Source of the DNA: an uncultured Clostridia bacterium
GTDB taxonomy: Bacteria > Bacillota > Clostridia > TANB77 > CAG-508
Reading direction: 5' to 3'
DNA: 17,804 nucleotides
NCBI GenBank assembly: GCA_944390505.1
Contig: CALXQF010000010.1
Coordinates: 1-17,804, forward strand
The notes under the pieces are model-generated. The model did not search any database, was not told where the DNA came from, and saw only the letters and a list, made by a program, of their open reading frames with translations. The position numbers and the translations under genes are program-made. This document shows positions 8,144 to 14,631 of this stretch, piece after piece. Every line of letters begins with the position of its first letter. The stretch's first letter is position 1.

Positions 8144-8992
8144 TTATCTCCGCTCCAAAAAATTTAATTCCTTTAATTTAAGTTCATTCATTGCTTGCTC
8201 ATATTGTTCTTTGTTTGGTGCTTTTCCATGCCAAGATGCTTGATTTTCCATAAAGGAAACTCCTTTTCCTTTCACAGTATTGGCAATGATGACACTTGGC
8301 ATACCTTTTTGATGTCTTGCAATACTAAATGCTTCTATCAGTTGTTCTATATTGTGTCCATCTACTGAAATTACTTTAAACCCAAAACTTTCAAACTTTG
8401 CTCTAACATCTACTAGTCCTGCAACATCTTCTACTTTTCCGTCAATTTGTAAATGGTTGTAGTCTAAAATAACACAAAGATTATCTAGATGATTTTTACT
8501 TGCAGCCATAGCCGCTTCCCATATTTGCCCTTCTTCTATTTCTCCATCTCCTAGTAAACAATACACTCTGCAACCTGCACTATCCATTTTAGATGCAATT
8601 GCCATTCCTACAGCGTCAGATAACCCTTGTCCTAAAGAACCTGTTGTCATATCTACCCCTGGCACTTTATTCATATCAGGATGACCTTGCAAATTACTAT
8701 CTATTTTACGAAAACCATCTAAGGCTTCTTTATCAAAATAGCCTTTCCTTGCAAGTGTGGCATACAATGCTGGGGAACAATGTCCTTTCGATAATACAAA
8801 CCTATCTCTTTGAGGAGATTCTGGCTTTTTTGGGTCAATGTTCATTTGGTTAAAATATAGAACTGCTAAAATATCTGCACAGGAAAGTGAACCTCCTGGA
8901 TGACCAGATTGTGCTTTATAAATTTGGTCTATAATTCCTATTCTAATGTCATTTGCTATTTTTTCTAATGCTTCTATTTTTGTAATTTTCAT
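8144..8992 (-). CDS. tkt: Transketolase, N-terminal (thiamine-diphosphate-binding) subunit
   Basis: 282 residues. It contains the substrate and cofactor histidine motifs SGHPGGSLS (about 29-37) and SKGHCSPALY (about 68-77), and the thiamine-diphosphate/Mg motif starting GDGEIEEGQ (148) and closing at N179. Family length for the N-terminal half. AAAAGGAGG 8 nt before the ATG is a strong ribosome binding site. First gene of the tktN-tktC-(5915-7027) unit. Confidence 0.93.
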   Translation of the reverse strand: MKITKIEALEKIANDIRIGIIDQIYKAQSGHPGGSLSCADILAVLYFNQMNIDPKKPESPQRDRFVLSKGHCSPALYATLARKGYFDKEALDGFRKIDSNLQGHPDMNKVPGVDMTTGSLGQGLSDAVGMAIASKMDSAGCRVYCLLGDGEIEEGQIWEAAMAASKNHLDNLCVILDYNHLQIDGKVEDVAGLVDVRAKFESFGFKVISVDGHNIEQLIEAFSIARHQKGMPSVIIANTVKGKGVSFMENQASWHGKAPNKEQYEQAMNELKLKELNFLERR

Positions 8993-9054
8993 GTTTTTTC
9001 CTCCTTTTTAGAGTTTTAAATTTATTCTTTATTACTGTAGAGTTTTATACTATT

Positions 9055-9083
9055 TTTATAACATAAGTAAATATAAAATACAA
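9055..9083 (-). promoter_or_regulatory. Probable promoter for the transketolase operon
   Basis: On the minus strand TTGTAT (9078-9083), 17 bp, then TATAAA (9055-9060), directly beyond the terminator at 9093-9118. A second TATAAA at 9044-9049 with TTTACT upstream at 16 bp is an alternative, so the exact start is unsure. Confidence 0.4.
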
Positions 9084-9092
9084 TATATAGAA

Positions 9093-9118
9093 AAGAAGTT
9101 GCTAAAAAACAACTTCTT
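9093..9118 (-). terminator. Intrinsic terminator after the 56-residue ORF
   Basis: 9-bp stem (9093-9101 with 9110-9118, AAGAAGTTG and its complement), 8-nt loop, followed on the minus strand by a short T-rich tail. The stem touches the stop codon of the small gene. Confidence 0.55.
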
Positions 9119-9288
9119 CATACTATCTGTATGGAGTCACTTTCTTCTGCGACTGTTAGTAAGTTTTCTATTTTTCCTTGATGAGATTCTTCTTCTACTG
9201 GAAATTCTTCAAATGTTTTTTGTATTTCTTCTACTTTTCCACATTGATAAGCAAACTTTAAAAAGTCACTTAACCCATCAGATTTCAT
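9118..9288 (-). CDS. Small acidic protein, 56 residues, unknown function
   Basis: Starts MKSDGLSDFLKFAYQCGK and ends ESDSIQIV. The product is rich in Glu and likely helical, with no membrane segment or signal peptide and one cysteine. I do not recognise it. It is supported as a real gene by its complete expression unit: a TTGCAT-17-TAAAAT promoter upstream, GGCGGGAG 5 nt before the ATG, and a terminator starting at its stop codon. It lies between upp and the transketolase operon. One other reading is a small regulatory or adaptor protein; nothing in the sequence decides. Confidence 0.7.
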   Translation of the reverse strand: MKSDGLSDFLKFAYQCGKVEEIQKTFEEFPVEEESHQGKIENLLTVAEESDSIQIV

Positions 9289-9324
9289 ATGTTCTCCCGC
9301 CTTATCTTTTATACTGATAAATTA

Positions 9325-9353
9325 ATTTTAACACATTGTTTTATAAGATGCAA
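9325..9353 (-). promoter_or_regulatory. Sigma-A-type promoter for the 56-residue ORF
   Basis: On the minus strand TTGCAT (9348-9353), 17 bp, TAAAAT (9325-9330), about 37 bp before the ATG. It starts inside the short gap after upp, for which no clear terminator is seen. Confidence 0.5.
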
Positions 9354-9372
9354 TTTTCTTTTTCAAATTTCC

Positions 9373-9999
9373 TTATTTTGTTCCAAAAATTCTATCCCCT
9401 GCATCCCCTAATCCTGGTACAATATATTTAGTTTCATTTAAATATTCATCTATATGAGCACAATATACCTGTACATCTGGATGTTCTTTCTCTACTCTTT
9501 GGATTCCTTCTGGTGCCCCAATAATAGATAAAAATTTTATCTTTTTTACTCCTTTTGCTTTTAATAATTCAATTGCATCAACTGCTGAACCTCCTGTTGC
9601 AAGCATTGGGTCTAAAATGATAACTTCTCTTTTTTCGATGTCTTTTGGTACTTTAAAATAATAATTCACTGGCTCAAACGTTGTTTCATTACGATACATT
9701 CCAATATGACCTATTTTGGCATTTGGTACCACATTAATCACACCATCTAGCATTCCTGTTCCTGCTCTTAAAATTGGTACAAATGCATACCTATCTTCAT
9801 TTAATTTTTTGGTTTTCATTTTAGTTAATGGGGTTTCTATTTCCACATCATCTAATTTAGCATTTTTCATGGCCTCATAGCATAAAAACATTGCTATTTC
9901 ACTGATTAATTCTCGAAATTCCTTCGTACCTGTTTTTTTGTCTCTTAAAATAGCTAATTTATGCTCTATTAAAGGATGATTTAATTCTATTGTTTTCAT
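9373..9999 (-). CDS. upp: Uracil phosphoribosyltransferase
   Basis: Converts uracil and PRPP to UMP in pyrimidine salvage (cytoplasmic). 208 residues from the ATG at 9999, the usual family length. The PRPP-binding loop ILDPMLATGGSAV (about 128-140), the RAGTGMLDG segment (about 78-86) and the uracil-binding C-terminus VPGLGDAGDRIFGTK are intact. An in-frame ATG 33 nt upstream at 10032 adds a Lys/Arg-rich stretch, overlaps a hairpin and lacks a ribosome binding site, while AAAGGG lies 10 nt before 9999. It sits 160 nt downstream of uraA on the same strand; together they import and activate uracil. Confidence 0.96.
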   Translation of the reverse strand: MKTIELNHPLIEHKLAILRDKKTGTKEFRELISEIAMFLCYEAMKNAKLDDVEIETPLTKMKTKKLNEDRYAFVPILRAGTGMLDGVINVVPNAKIGHIGMYRNETTFEPVNYYFKVPKDIEKREVIILDPMLATGGSAVDAIELLKAKGVKKIKFLSIIGAPEGIQRVEKEHPDVQVYCAHIDEYLNETKYIVPGLGDAGDRIFGTK

Positions 10000-10030
10000 T
10001 TTTAATTTTCCCTTCTTTCTTTCGGTTTTC

Positions 10031-10063
10031 AATTGGTGGAAAAGTTATATTTTCCAACCAATT
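10031..10063 (-). other. Hairpin in the upp leader
   Basis: AATTGGTGGAAAA (10031-10043) pairs with 10050-10063 with a single bulged A, 13 pairs and a 6-nt loop. It lies about 30 nt upstream of the upp start on the transcribed strand. It has no T tract, so it is more likely a processing or stability element than a terminator. Confidence 0.4.
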
Positions 10064-10097
10064 CTTTGTTCAAACTCTCTATATTTCAAAAGTACAG

Positions 10098-10134
10098 ACC
10101 GCGTAAGCTACCAAAGAGGTAGCTTTGCCACGTA
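10098..10134. other. GC-richer hairpin between uraA and upp (element C)
   Basis: AAGCTACC (10105-10112), 5-nt loop, GGTAGCTT (10118-10125), plus a CGT/ACG pair across a bulge. The left side contains GCGTAAG (10101-10107), the same 7-mer found at the base of the inner hairpin of the 5720-5868 element. No T tract, so not a terminator. Possibly a small structured element in the uraA-upp transcript. Confidence 0.4.
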
Positions 10135-10159
10135 TTTATTAAAAACCATTATTTAATAA

Positions 10160-11668
10160 CTATACTTTCAATTTTTCTTTTCCTTTGTTCTTTCCTTCTT
10201 TTGGCTTGTCCTCTGCACTTTTTTCTTTTTGTTTGGTTTTAGTATCTTTTTCTTTTGATTTTTTATCTTTATTTAATTTATCTTCTCTATTTTTCAACTC
10301 TTTTTGACTTTTCTTTTCGTCTTTTTTCTCTTGTTTTTGTTTCTTTTTTAGTGCCTTTTTTTGTTCTTCTGCTTTTAATTCTTCTTCTGTTTTATTAGCT
10401 GGAATAAATAAGTTTAATAAAATTCCAACTACTGCTGCTAAACTCATTCCAGAAATAGTGAGTGATAAATCTCCATTTACAATTGATATTGCAGCTCCTC
10501 CCAAACCAAGTACTAACATACTTGAAGCAACCACTACATTTTTAGGATCTTCAAAGTCTAATTGATTTTGAATTAATACTTTTAAACCATTGACAGCAAT
10601 AAATCCATAAAGAAGTAAAGAAACTCCTCCTAATACAGGGTCTGGTATACTAGAAACAATTGCTGTAAATTTTCCTAAGAATGCTAAACCAATTGCTATA
10701 ATTGCTGCTAAACCAATTACCCATACTGAAGCTACTTTTGTCATACCCACTACAGAAGTATTTTCTCCATAAGTAGTATTAGCAGGTCCTCCTAAAGCAC
10801 CAGCTACAAAAGTGGCAATACCATCTCCTAATAAGGTTCTATCTAATCCAGGATTGGTTAATAAATCTTTTTTAATAATTGCACTTAATGCTGTATGATC
10901 ACCAATATGTTCTGCCATAGTTACTAATGCAATTGGTGCAATTGTTAAAATTGCTGCAAAACTTGGTACATAGTCTTTAAATGGTATGATAAATTCTGGC
11001 ATACTGAAAAATCCTGCTTCTCCAATTGGAGCAAAATCTACCATCCCCAAACAAATGGATACAATGTACCCTGTTACAATTCCTACTAAAAATGGAATGA
11101 TTTTTAAAAATCCTTTTGCTTTTGTCATGACAATTGCTGTTACTAAAAACGATACTAATGCTACTACAATACCTTTCCAGTCTAGCTGGGTTCCAGTTGA
11201 TAGTCCAATTTGTGAAATAGCATTTGGTGCTAGACCTAAACCGATAATCATAATCATAGGACCAATTACAACAGGTGGTAATAATTTGTGAATCCATCCT
11301 TTGCCTGCAATTTTGATAATAATTGCAACAACTACATAGATAAGACCAACTACCATTGTTCCTGTCATTGCACCAGCCACACCACCTTTTAAGTACGCTG
11401 CTGCTAGTGGTGCGATAAAGGCAAAAGAACTTCCTAAATAAACTGGTGATTTGCCTTTCGTGCATAAAATATAAATTAAGGTACCAATTCCAGAAGTTGC
11501 TAATGCTACCGGTATCGTGAGTACTGTTTCTCCTGCTGTTGAATTCACTAATATTGGTACTAAAATTGTAGCACCAAACATAGCAAATACGTGTTGAATT
11601 GCTAAGACAATCCATTTGCCAATTGTTGGCTTTTCGTTTACGTCTAAAACCATTTTGCTCTCTTGCAT
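10160..11668 (-). CDS. uraA: Uracil:proton symporter (NCS2 family) with long charged C-terminal tail
   Basis: 502 residues. The first roughly 425 form the standard nucleobase-cation-symporter-2 permease with about 14 membrane spans, including the family segments GSSFAFIAPLAAAY, MAEHIGDHTALS and GGPANTTYGENTSVVGMTKVASV. Neighbouring upp fixes uracil as the likely substrate over xanthine. The last roughly 75 residues (from NKTEEELKAEEQ) are almost entirely Lys, Glu, Asp and Gln, an unusual predicted-disordered cytoplasmic extension absent from typical UraA/PyrP. AAAGGAGG before the ATG at 11668 supports the start. Transcription probably begins at 11869-11897 and passes the terminator-like hairpin at 11711-11737. 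Confidence 0.93.
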   Translation of the reverse strand: MQESKMVLDVNEKPTIGKWIVLAIQHVFAMFGATILVPILVNSTAGETVLTIPVALATSGIGTLIYILCTKGKSPVYLGSSFAFIAPLAAAYLKGGVAGAMTGTMVVGLIYVVVAIIIKIAGKGWIHKLLPPVVIGPMIMIIGLGLAPNAISQIGLSTGTQLDWKGIVVALVSFLVTAIVMTKAKGFLKIIPFLVGIVTGYIVSICLGMVDFAPIGEAGFFSMPEFIIPFKDYVPSFAAILTIAPIALVTMAEHIGDHTALSAIIKKDLLTNPGLDRTLLGDGIATFVAGALGGPANTTYGENTSVVGMTKVASVWVIGLAAIIAIGLAFLGKFTAIVSSIPDPVLGGVSLLLYGFIAVNGLKVLIQNQLDFEDPKNVVVASSMLVLGLGGAAISIVNGDLSLTISGMSLAAVVGILLNLFIPANKTEEELKAEEQKKALKKKQKQEKKDEKKSQKELKNREDKLNKDKKSKEKDTKTKQKEKSAEDKPKEGKNKGKEKLKV

Positions 11669-11710
11669 ATAAAAAATCCTCCTTTATTTAAAATATTTTA
11701 GGTTACAAAA

Positions 11711-11737
11711 AAACACTAATAAAAATTATTAGTGTTT
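11711..11737 (-). terminator. Intrinsic terminator / attenuator in the uraA leader
   Basis: 12-bp perfect stem (11711-11722 and 11726-11737), 3-nt loop, running on the minus strand into seven T. It lies between a promoter and the uraA ribosome binding site, about 40 nt before the uraA ATG, with only a 35-codon ORF upstream, so it should reduce read-through into uraA. Confidence 0.7.
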
Positions 11738-11743
11738 GAATTG

Positions 11744-11851
11744 TTAATAATATATGAATAAATGCAAATAGAAAAAAATGAATAAAATAGCAATTATAAT
11801 GATTGCTTTTAGTCTTGTTACTTTCATTTTTCTACTTAAAAATTTTGTCAT
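11744..11851 (-). CDS. Possible leader peptide / single-span membrane peptide, 35 residues
   Basis: Begins MTKFLSRKMKVTRLKA and ends in a very hydrophobic stretch of Ile, Phe, Leu and Tyr. AGGGTG 6 nt before the ATG at 11851. The coding region is U-rich in mRNA and the stop codon lies 6 nt before the terminator stem, the arrangement of a translated leader in pyrimidine-responsive attenuation (compare E. coli pyrBI). It could equally be a small membrane peptide with its own terminator, or non-coding. The -10 box lies only 18 bp upstream, giving a very short 5' leader. Confidence 0.4.
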   Translation of the reverse strand: MTKFLSRKMKVTRLKAIIIIAILFIFFYLHLFIYY

Positions 11852-11868
11852 TTTTTGCACCCTAGAAC

Positions 11869-11897
11869 ATATTACTATAGTTTTTGTAAAAAGGCAA
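11869..11897 (-). promoter_or_regulatory. Promoter for the uraA leader
   Basis: On the minus strand TTGCCT (11892-11897), 17 bp, TAATAT (11869-11874). It is the best promoter match upstream of uraA. No PyrR binding motif was recognised in the leader. Confidence 0.5.
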
Positions 11898-11937
11898 TAG
11901 AAATTTGAAATTTTTTGCTTTTTGTTTTCGCCATAAT

Positions 11938-11966
11938 TTGACAAGTACTTTTTTTCATTATTATTT
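11938..11966 (+). promoter_or_regulatory. Candidate asd promoter
   Basis: Consensus TTGACA at 11938-11943, 17 bp, then a poor -10 TTATTT (11961-11966). It lies about 90 bp before the asd start and is divergent from the uraA leader promoter. The -35 is convincing; the -10 is weak. Confidence 0.35.
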
Positions 11967-12057
11967 CATATAAATTACTATGGAATGTATTAAGTTTAAA
12001 TATATTTTAAAAACTAGGCGTTGAATCTATGCCATGGTGAAAGGAATGATAGTAAAT

Positions 12058-13089
12058 ATGAAAAATATAAAATTGGCAATTGTTGGTGCTACTGGGCTAG
12101 TTGGTCAAACCATATTAAAAGTTTTAGAGGAAAAAGCATTACCTATGACAGAATATGCCTTTTTCGCATCTTCTCGCTCTAAAGGAAAAACCATTTCTCT
12201 TTTAGGGAAAAAATATCTAGTACAAGAGTTAACAGAAAATTCTTTTGATACTGGGTTTGACTTTGCTATTTTCTCTGCTGGTAGCAATATTGCTAGGCAT
12301 TTTGCACCTATTGCAGTTTCAAAAGGTTGCACAGTTATTGATAATAGCAGTTGTTTTCGAATGGAAGATGGTGTACCATTAATTGTTCCAGAAGTAAATA
12401 GCGAAGAAATTAAAAATCATCATGGTATTATTGCTAACCCTAATTGTTCTACAATTCAAGCAGTAGTTGCATTAAAACCATTAGATGATAACTATGGAAT
12501 CAAAAGAATTGTATATGCTACTTATCAAGCTGTTTCTGGAAGTGGATATAAAGGTGTTATGGATTTGCAAAGTGGAATTTATCATTATGATAATGCTAAA
12601 AGCATTTTAGAAAATCAAAGTAGAGATTATGGTTTGCAAAAGTTTCCTGTTCCTATTTTTAGTAATTGTTTACCACATATCGACATCTTTTTAGAAAATG
12701 GGTATACCAAAGAAGAAGAAAAAATGATAAATGAAACTAGAAAAATTTTAAAAAAACCGAATTTAAAAATTACTGCTACTACAGTAAGAGTTCCAGTTTT
12801 CAATTGTCATAGTGAAGCAATTAATATAGAATTTGAAAAAGATTTTGATTTAATGGAATTAAAAAACACCTTAAGAACTTCTCCGGGAATTATTGTCAAG
12901 GATGAACCAAACTTTGGTATTTATCCTACTATGTTAGATGCTAATAATCAAGATAAGGTTTTTGTTGGAAGAATCCGCAGAGATTTTAGTGTTCCATATG
13001 GGGTGAATTTATGGGTTGTTGCTGATAATCTAAGAAAAGGTGCTGCTAGTAACGCGGTTCAGATTTTGGAAAAGTTAATTATGAATTAA
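12058..13089 (+). CDS. asd: Aspartate-semialdehyde dehydrogenase
   Basis: Reduces aspartyl phosphate to aspartate semialdehyde with NADPH, the branch point to lysine/diaminopimelate, threonine and methionine. 343 residues from the ATG at 12058. Nucleotide-binding loop VGATGLVGQ (9-17), catalytic cysteine in NPNCST (C130), substrate arginine in VRVPV (R244) and catalytic histidine in CHSEA (H251) are present. In-frame ATGs at 12034 and 12046 are possible; AAAGGA abuts 12046 (too close) and lies 12 nt from 12058, and the family starts right at KNIKLAIVGATG, so 12058 is preferred but not certain. Its 3' end overlaps the convergent toxin gene by 11 bp. Later pathway genes dapA and dapB follow downstream. 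Confidence 0.94.
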   Translation: MKNIKLAIVGATGLVGQTILKVLEEKALPMTEYAFFASSRSKGKTISLLGKKYLVQELTENSFDTGFDFAIFSAGSNIARHFAPIAVSKGCTVIDNSSCFRMEDGVPLIVPEVNSEEIKNHHGIIANPNCSTIQAVVALKPLDDNYGIKRIVYATYQAVSGSGYKGVMDLQSGIYHYDNAKSILENQSRDYGLQKFPVPIFSNCLPHIDIFLENGYTKEEEKMINETRKILKKPNLKITATTVRVPVFNCHSEAINIEFEKDFDLMELKNTLRTSPGIIVKDEPNFGIYPTMLDANNQDKVFVGRIRRDFSVPYGVNLWVVADNLRKGAASNAVQILEKLIMN

Positions 13090-13369
13090 AATATTTTTTT
13101 AGTTCCACATAAAAATTTTCTCTTGTTCCTATTAGGATAATAACAACTGTCATTTTTTCTGAATAAATTTTATAAGATATTTCATAATTTGTTTTGTTGT
13201 AAAATACATCAAATCCATATATAGTACTTAAATCTCCTTTTTTCAGTTTTCCTATATATGGATTTTCTTCTATTTTGTAAATTGCCATTTTTAATTTTTC
13301 TTTTAAATTTTTATCTTTTAATTTCTTTATATATTTTTCAGCTCTTGGCAGAAACTTTATTTTGTACAT
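13079..13369 (-). CDS. RelE/ParE-family type II toxin
   Basis: 96 residues, basic, typical of small RelE/ParE/StbE-fold toxins: MYKIKFLPRAEKYIKKL start, IEENPYIGKLKKGDLSTIYGF middle and a C-terminal strand ending GTRENFYVELKKYF. RelE relatives cleave mRNA on the ribosome, ParE relatives poison gyrase; sequence alone does not say which. Its ATG overlaps the antitoxin stop by one base (TAATG), the usual coupling of a toxin-antitoxin operon. Its stop lies within the 3' end of asd on the opposite strand. Confidence 0.82.
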   Translation of the reverse strand: MYKIKFLPRAEKYIKKLKDKNLKEKLKMAIYKIEENPYIGKLKKGDLSTIYGFDVFYNKTNYEISYKIYSEKMTVVIILIGTRENFYVELKKYFNS

Positions 13370-13740
13370 TATTCTTCCTCCTTAAATACGTCTTCTATAC
13401 TAGAATATGGTGCATCATCTTCTGCCACTTTATTTGCTTCTTCTTCTACTTCATTGATTGCCTTTTTTATTTTACTTTTTCTTTTCTTAAATTCTTCTAA
13501 TAATTTTTTCCCTTCATATCCCTCTTGAATTAAATCCTCTAAAATCAGATCTGCAAAATTGTCTTTTGAAGTATCAATGACCGGTCTAATAATAATAGAA
13601 TTATCTTTCAAAATGCATTCTACTTCATTTTCTATTTTTAATGCTTTGTAATATTCTAAAGGAATAGTAATTTGCCTTTTATTTGAAACTGATATTCTTT
13701 TTGGCTTCATGTTCTTTCTCTCCATTTCAATCACTTTCAT
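13369..13740 (-). CDS. Antitoxin with AbrB/SpoVT-type DNA-binding domain
   Basis: 123 residues from the ATG at 13740. Residues about 13-52 (RISVSNKRQITIPLEYYKALKIENEVECILKDNSIIIRP) form an AbrB/MazE swapped-hairpin domain; the rest is a charged helical and acidic tail ending SSIEDVFKEEE, expected to bind and neutralise the basic toxin. The longer open frame (to 13881) would run through the promoter, whereas AAAAGGAGAGA sits right before 13740, so the short form is chosen. The protein probably represses its own operon through the dyad at 13780-13814. Confidence 0.82.
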   Translation of the reverse strand: MKVIEMERKNMKPKRISVSNKRQITIPLEYYKALKIENEVECILKDNSIIIRPVIDTSKDNFADLILEDLIQEGYEGKKLLEEFKKRKSKIKKAINEVEEEANKVAEDDAPYSSIEDVFKEEE

Positions 13741-13779
13741 TTTATCTCTCCTTTTATTATATTCATTTTTTTCATTTTT

Positions 13780-13820
13780 ATTCTTTGTTTCATTGTAACA
13801 AAGAAACAAAGAATAGTCAA
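13780..13820 (-). promoter_or_regulatory. Toxin-antitoxin promoter with embedded operator dyad
   Basis: On the minus strand TTGACT (13815-13820), 17 bp, TACAAT (13792-13797). A perfect 12-bp inverted repeat (ATTCTTTGTTTC at 13780-13791 and its complement at 13803-13814, 11-nt centre) fills the spacer and flanks the -10 box. This is the expected layout for repression by the dimeric AbrB-domain antitoxin. Confidence 0.7.
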
Positions 13821-13831
13821 CTATATTTTTG

Positions 13832-13860
13832 TTGAATTTTCTGATTTTTTGTGATAGAAT
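13832..13860 (+). promoter_or_regulatory. Sigma-A-type promoter for smsC-smsB
   Basis: TTGAAT (13832-13837), 17 bp, TAGAAT (13855-13860), about 35 bp before the smsC ATG. Its -35 lies only 11 bp from the -35 of the divergent toxin-antitoxin promoter. Confidence 0.6.
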
Positions 13861-13895
13861 AATGACCTGAAAATCTAACAAAAAGGAGGTATGAT

Positions 13896-14631
13896 ATGTT
13901 AGAATTAAAAAACATCTCTTTTTTTAGAGATAATAAACAAATATTAAATGATATTAATTTAAAGATAGATAATAGCAAGTTAGTTGCTATTACTGGGCCA
14001 AATGGTTCTGGTAAGTCTACACTTGCTAAAATTATTATGGGTATTTTAAAACCTGACTCACGGTAATATTTTATTTGATGGAAAAGATATTACCAAAATG
14101 GGTATTACAGAAAGAGCAAAATTAGGAATTGGATTTGCCTTTCAACAACCAGTTAAATTTAAAGGATTAACTGTAAAGGATTTAATTGAACTTTCTGCCG
14201 GAAACCAGATTAAACTTTATGAAGCATGTAACTATTTATCTGATGTAGGCTTATGTGCAAAAGATTATTTAAATAGAGAGATTAGTTCTTCTCTTTCTGG
14301 TGGAGAATTAAAACGTATTGAAATTGCAATGCTTGCTGCTAAAAAATCTAAATTAACAGTTTTTGATGAACCAGAAGCTGGAATTGATTTATGGAGCTTT
14401 AATAATTTAATTAGTGTATTTGAAAAAATGCACAATGAAATTCAAAATGCTTCTATTGTCATTATTTCACACCAAGAAAGAATTTTAAATATTGCTGATG
14501 AAATTGTACTTTTAACAGATGGAAAAGTACAAGCAGTTGGACAAAAAAAGGATATTCTTCCCCTACTTTTAAATGATACTACAAAGCCATGTAAGGTAAT
14601 GGTTGAGAAAGGAGGAAATGCAAATGAGTAA
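13896..14631 (+). pseudogene. smsC: SufC-like Fe-S assembly ATPase (SmsC), frameshifted by one base near codon 55
   Basis: ABC ATPase of a two-gene SUF-like minimal Fe-S cluster assembly system, expected to drive the SmsB scaffold. The ATG at 13896 follows AAAGGAGG. Frame 1 encodes residues 1-55 with Walker A GPNGSGKST (34-42) and reaches TAA at 14064-14066. Removing one base (an extra C at about 14061) restores an uninterrupted frame PDSGNILFDGKDIT... through the Q-loop FAFQQP, signature SLSGGELKR, Walker B LTVFDEPEAGID and the H-loop IISHQE, to the stop at 14631. The whole is about 244 residues, normal SufC length. The in-frame ATG at 14098 has no ribosome binding site and would lack Walker A. 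The extra base is not in a homopolymer. It could be a sequencing or assembly error, a real mutation, or less likely programmed frameshifting. The end overlaps smsB by 8 nt. Confidence 0.85.

Noticed and set aside
10977..11615. Long minus-strand frame rich in Cys, Ser, Arg and Asn overlapping uraA
   Set aside because: Low-complexity shadow of the uraA reading frame with no start signal or recognisable domain.
13741..13881. Longer antitoxin start at 13881
   Set aside because: It would translate through the promoter and operator dyad, while an ideal RBS precedes the ATG at 13740.
14098..14631. Independent short ABC protein starting at 14098
   Set aside because: No ribosome binding site and no Walker A; it is the frameshifted continuation of smsC.
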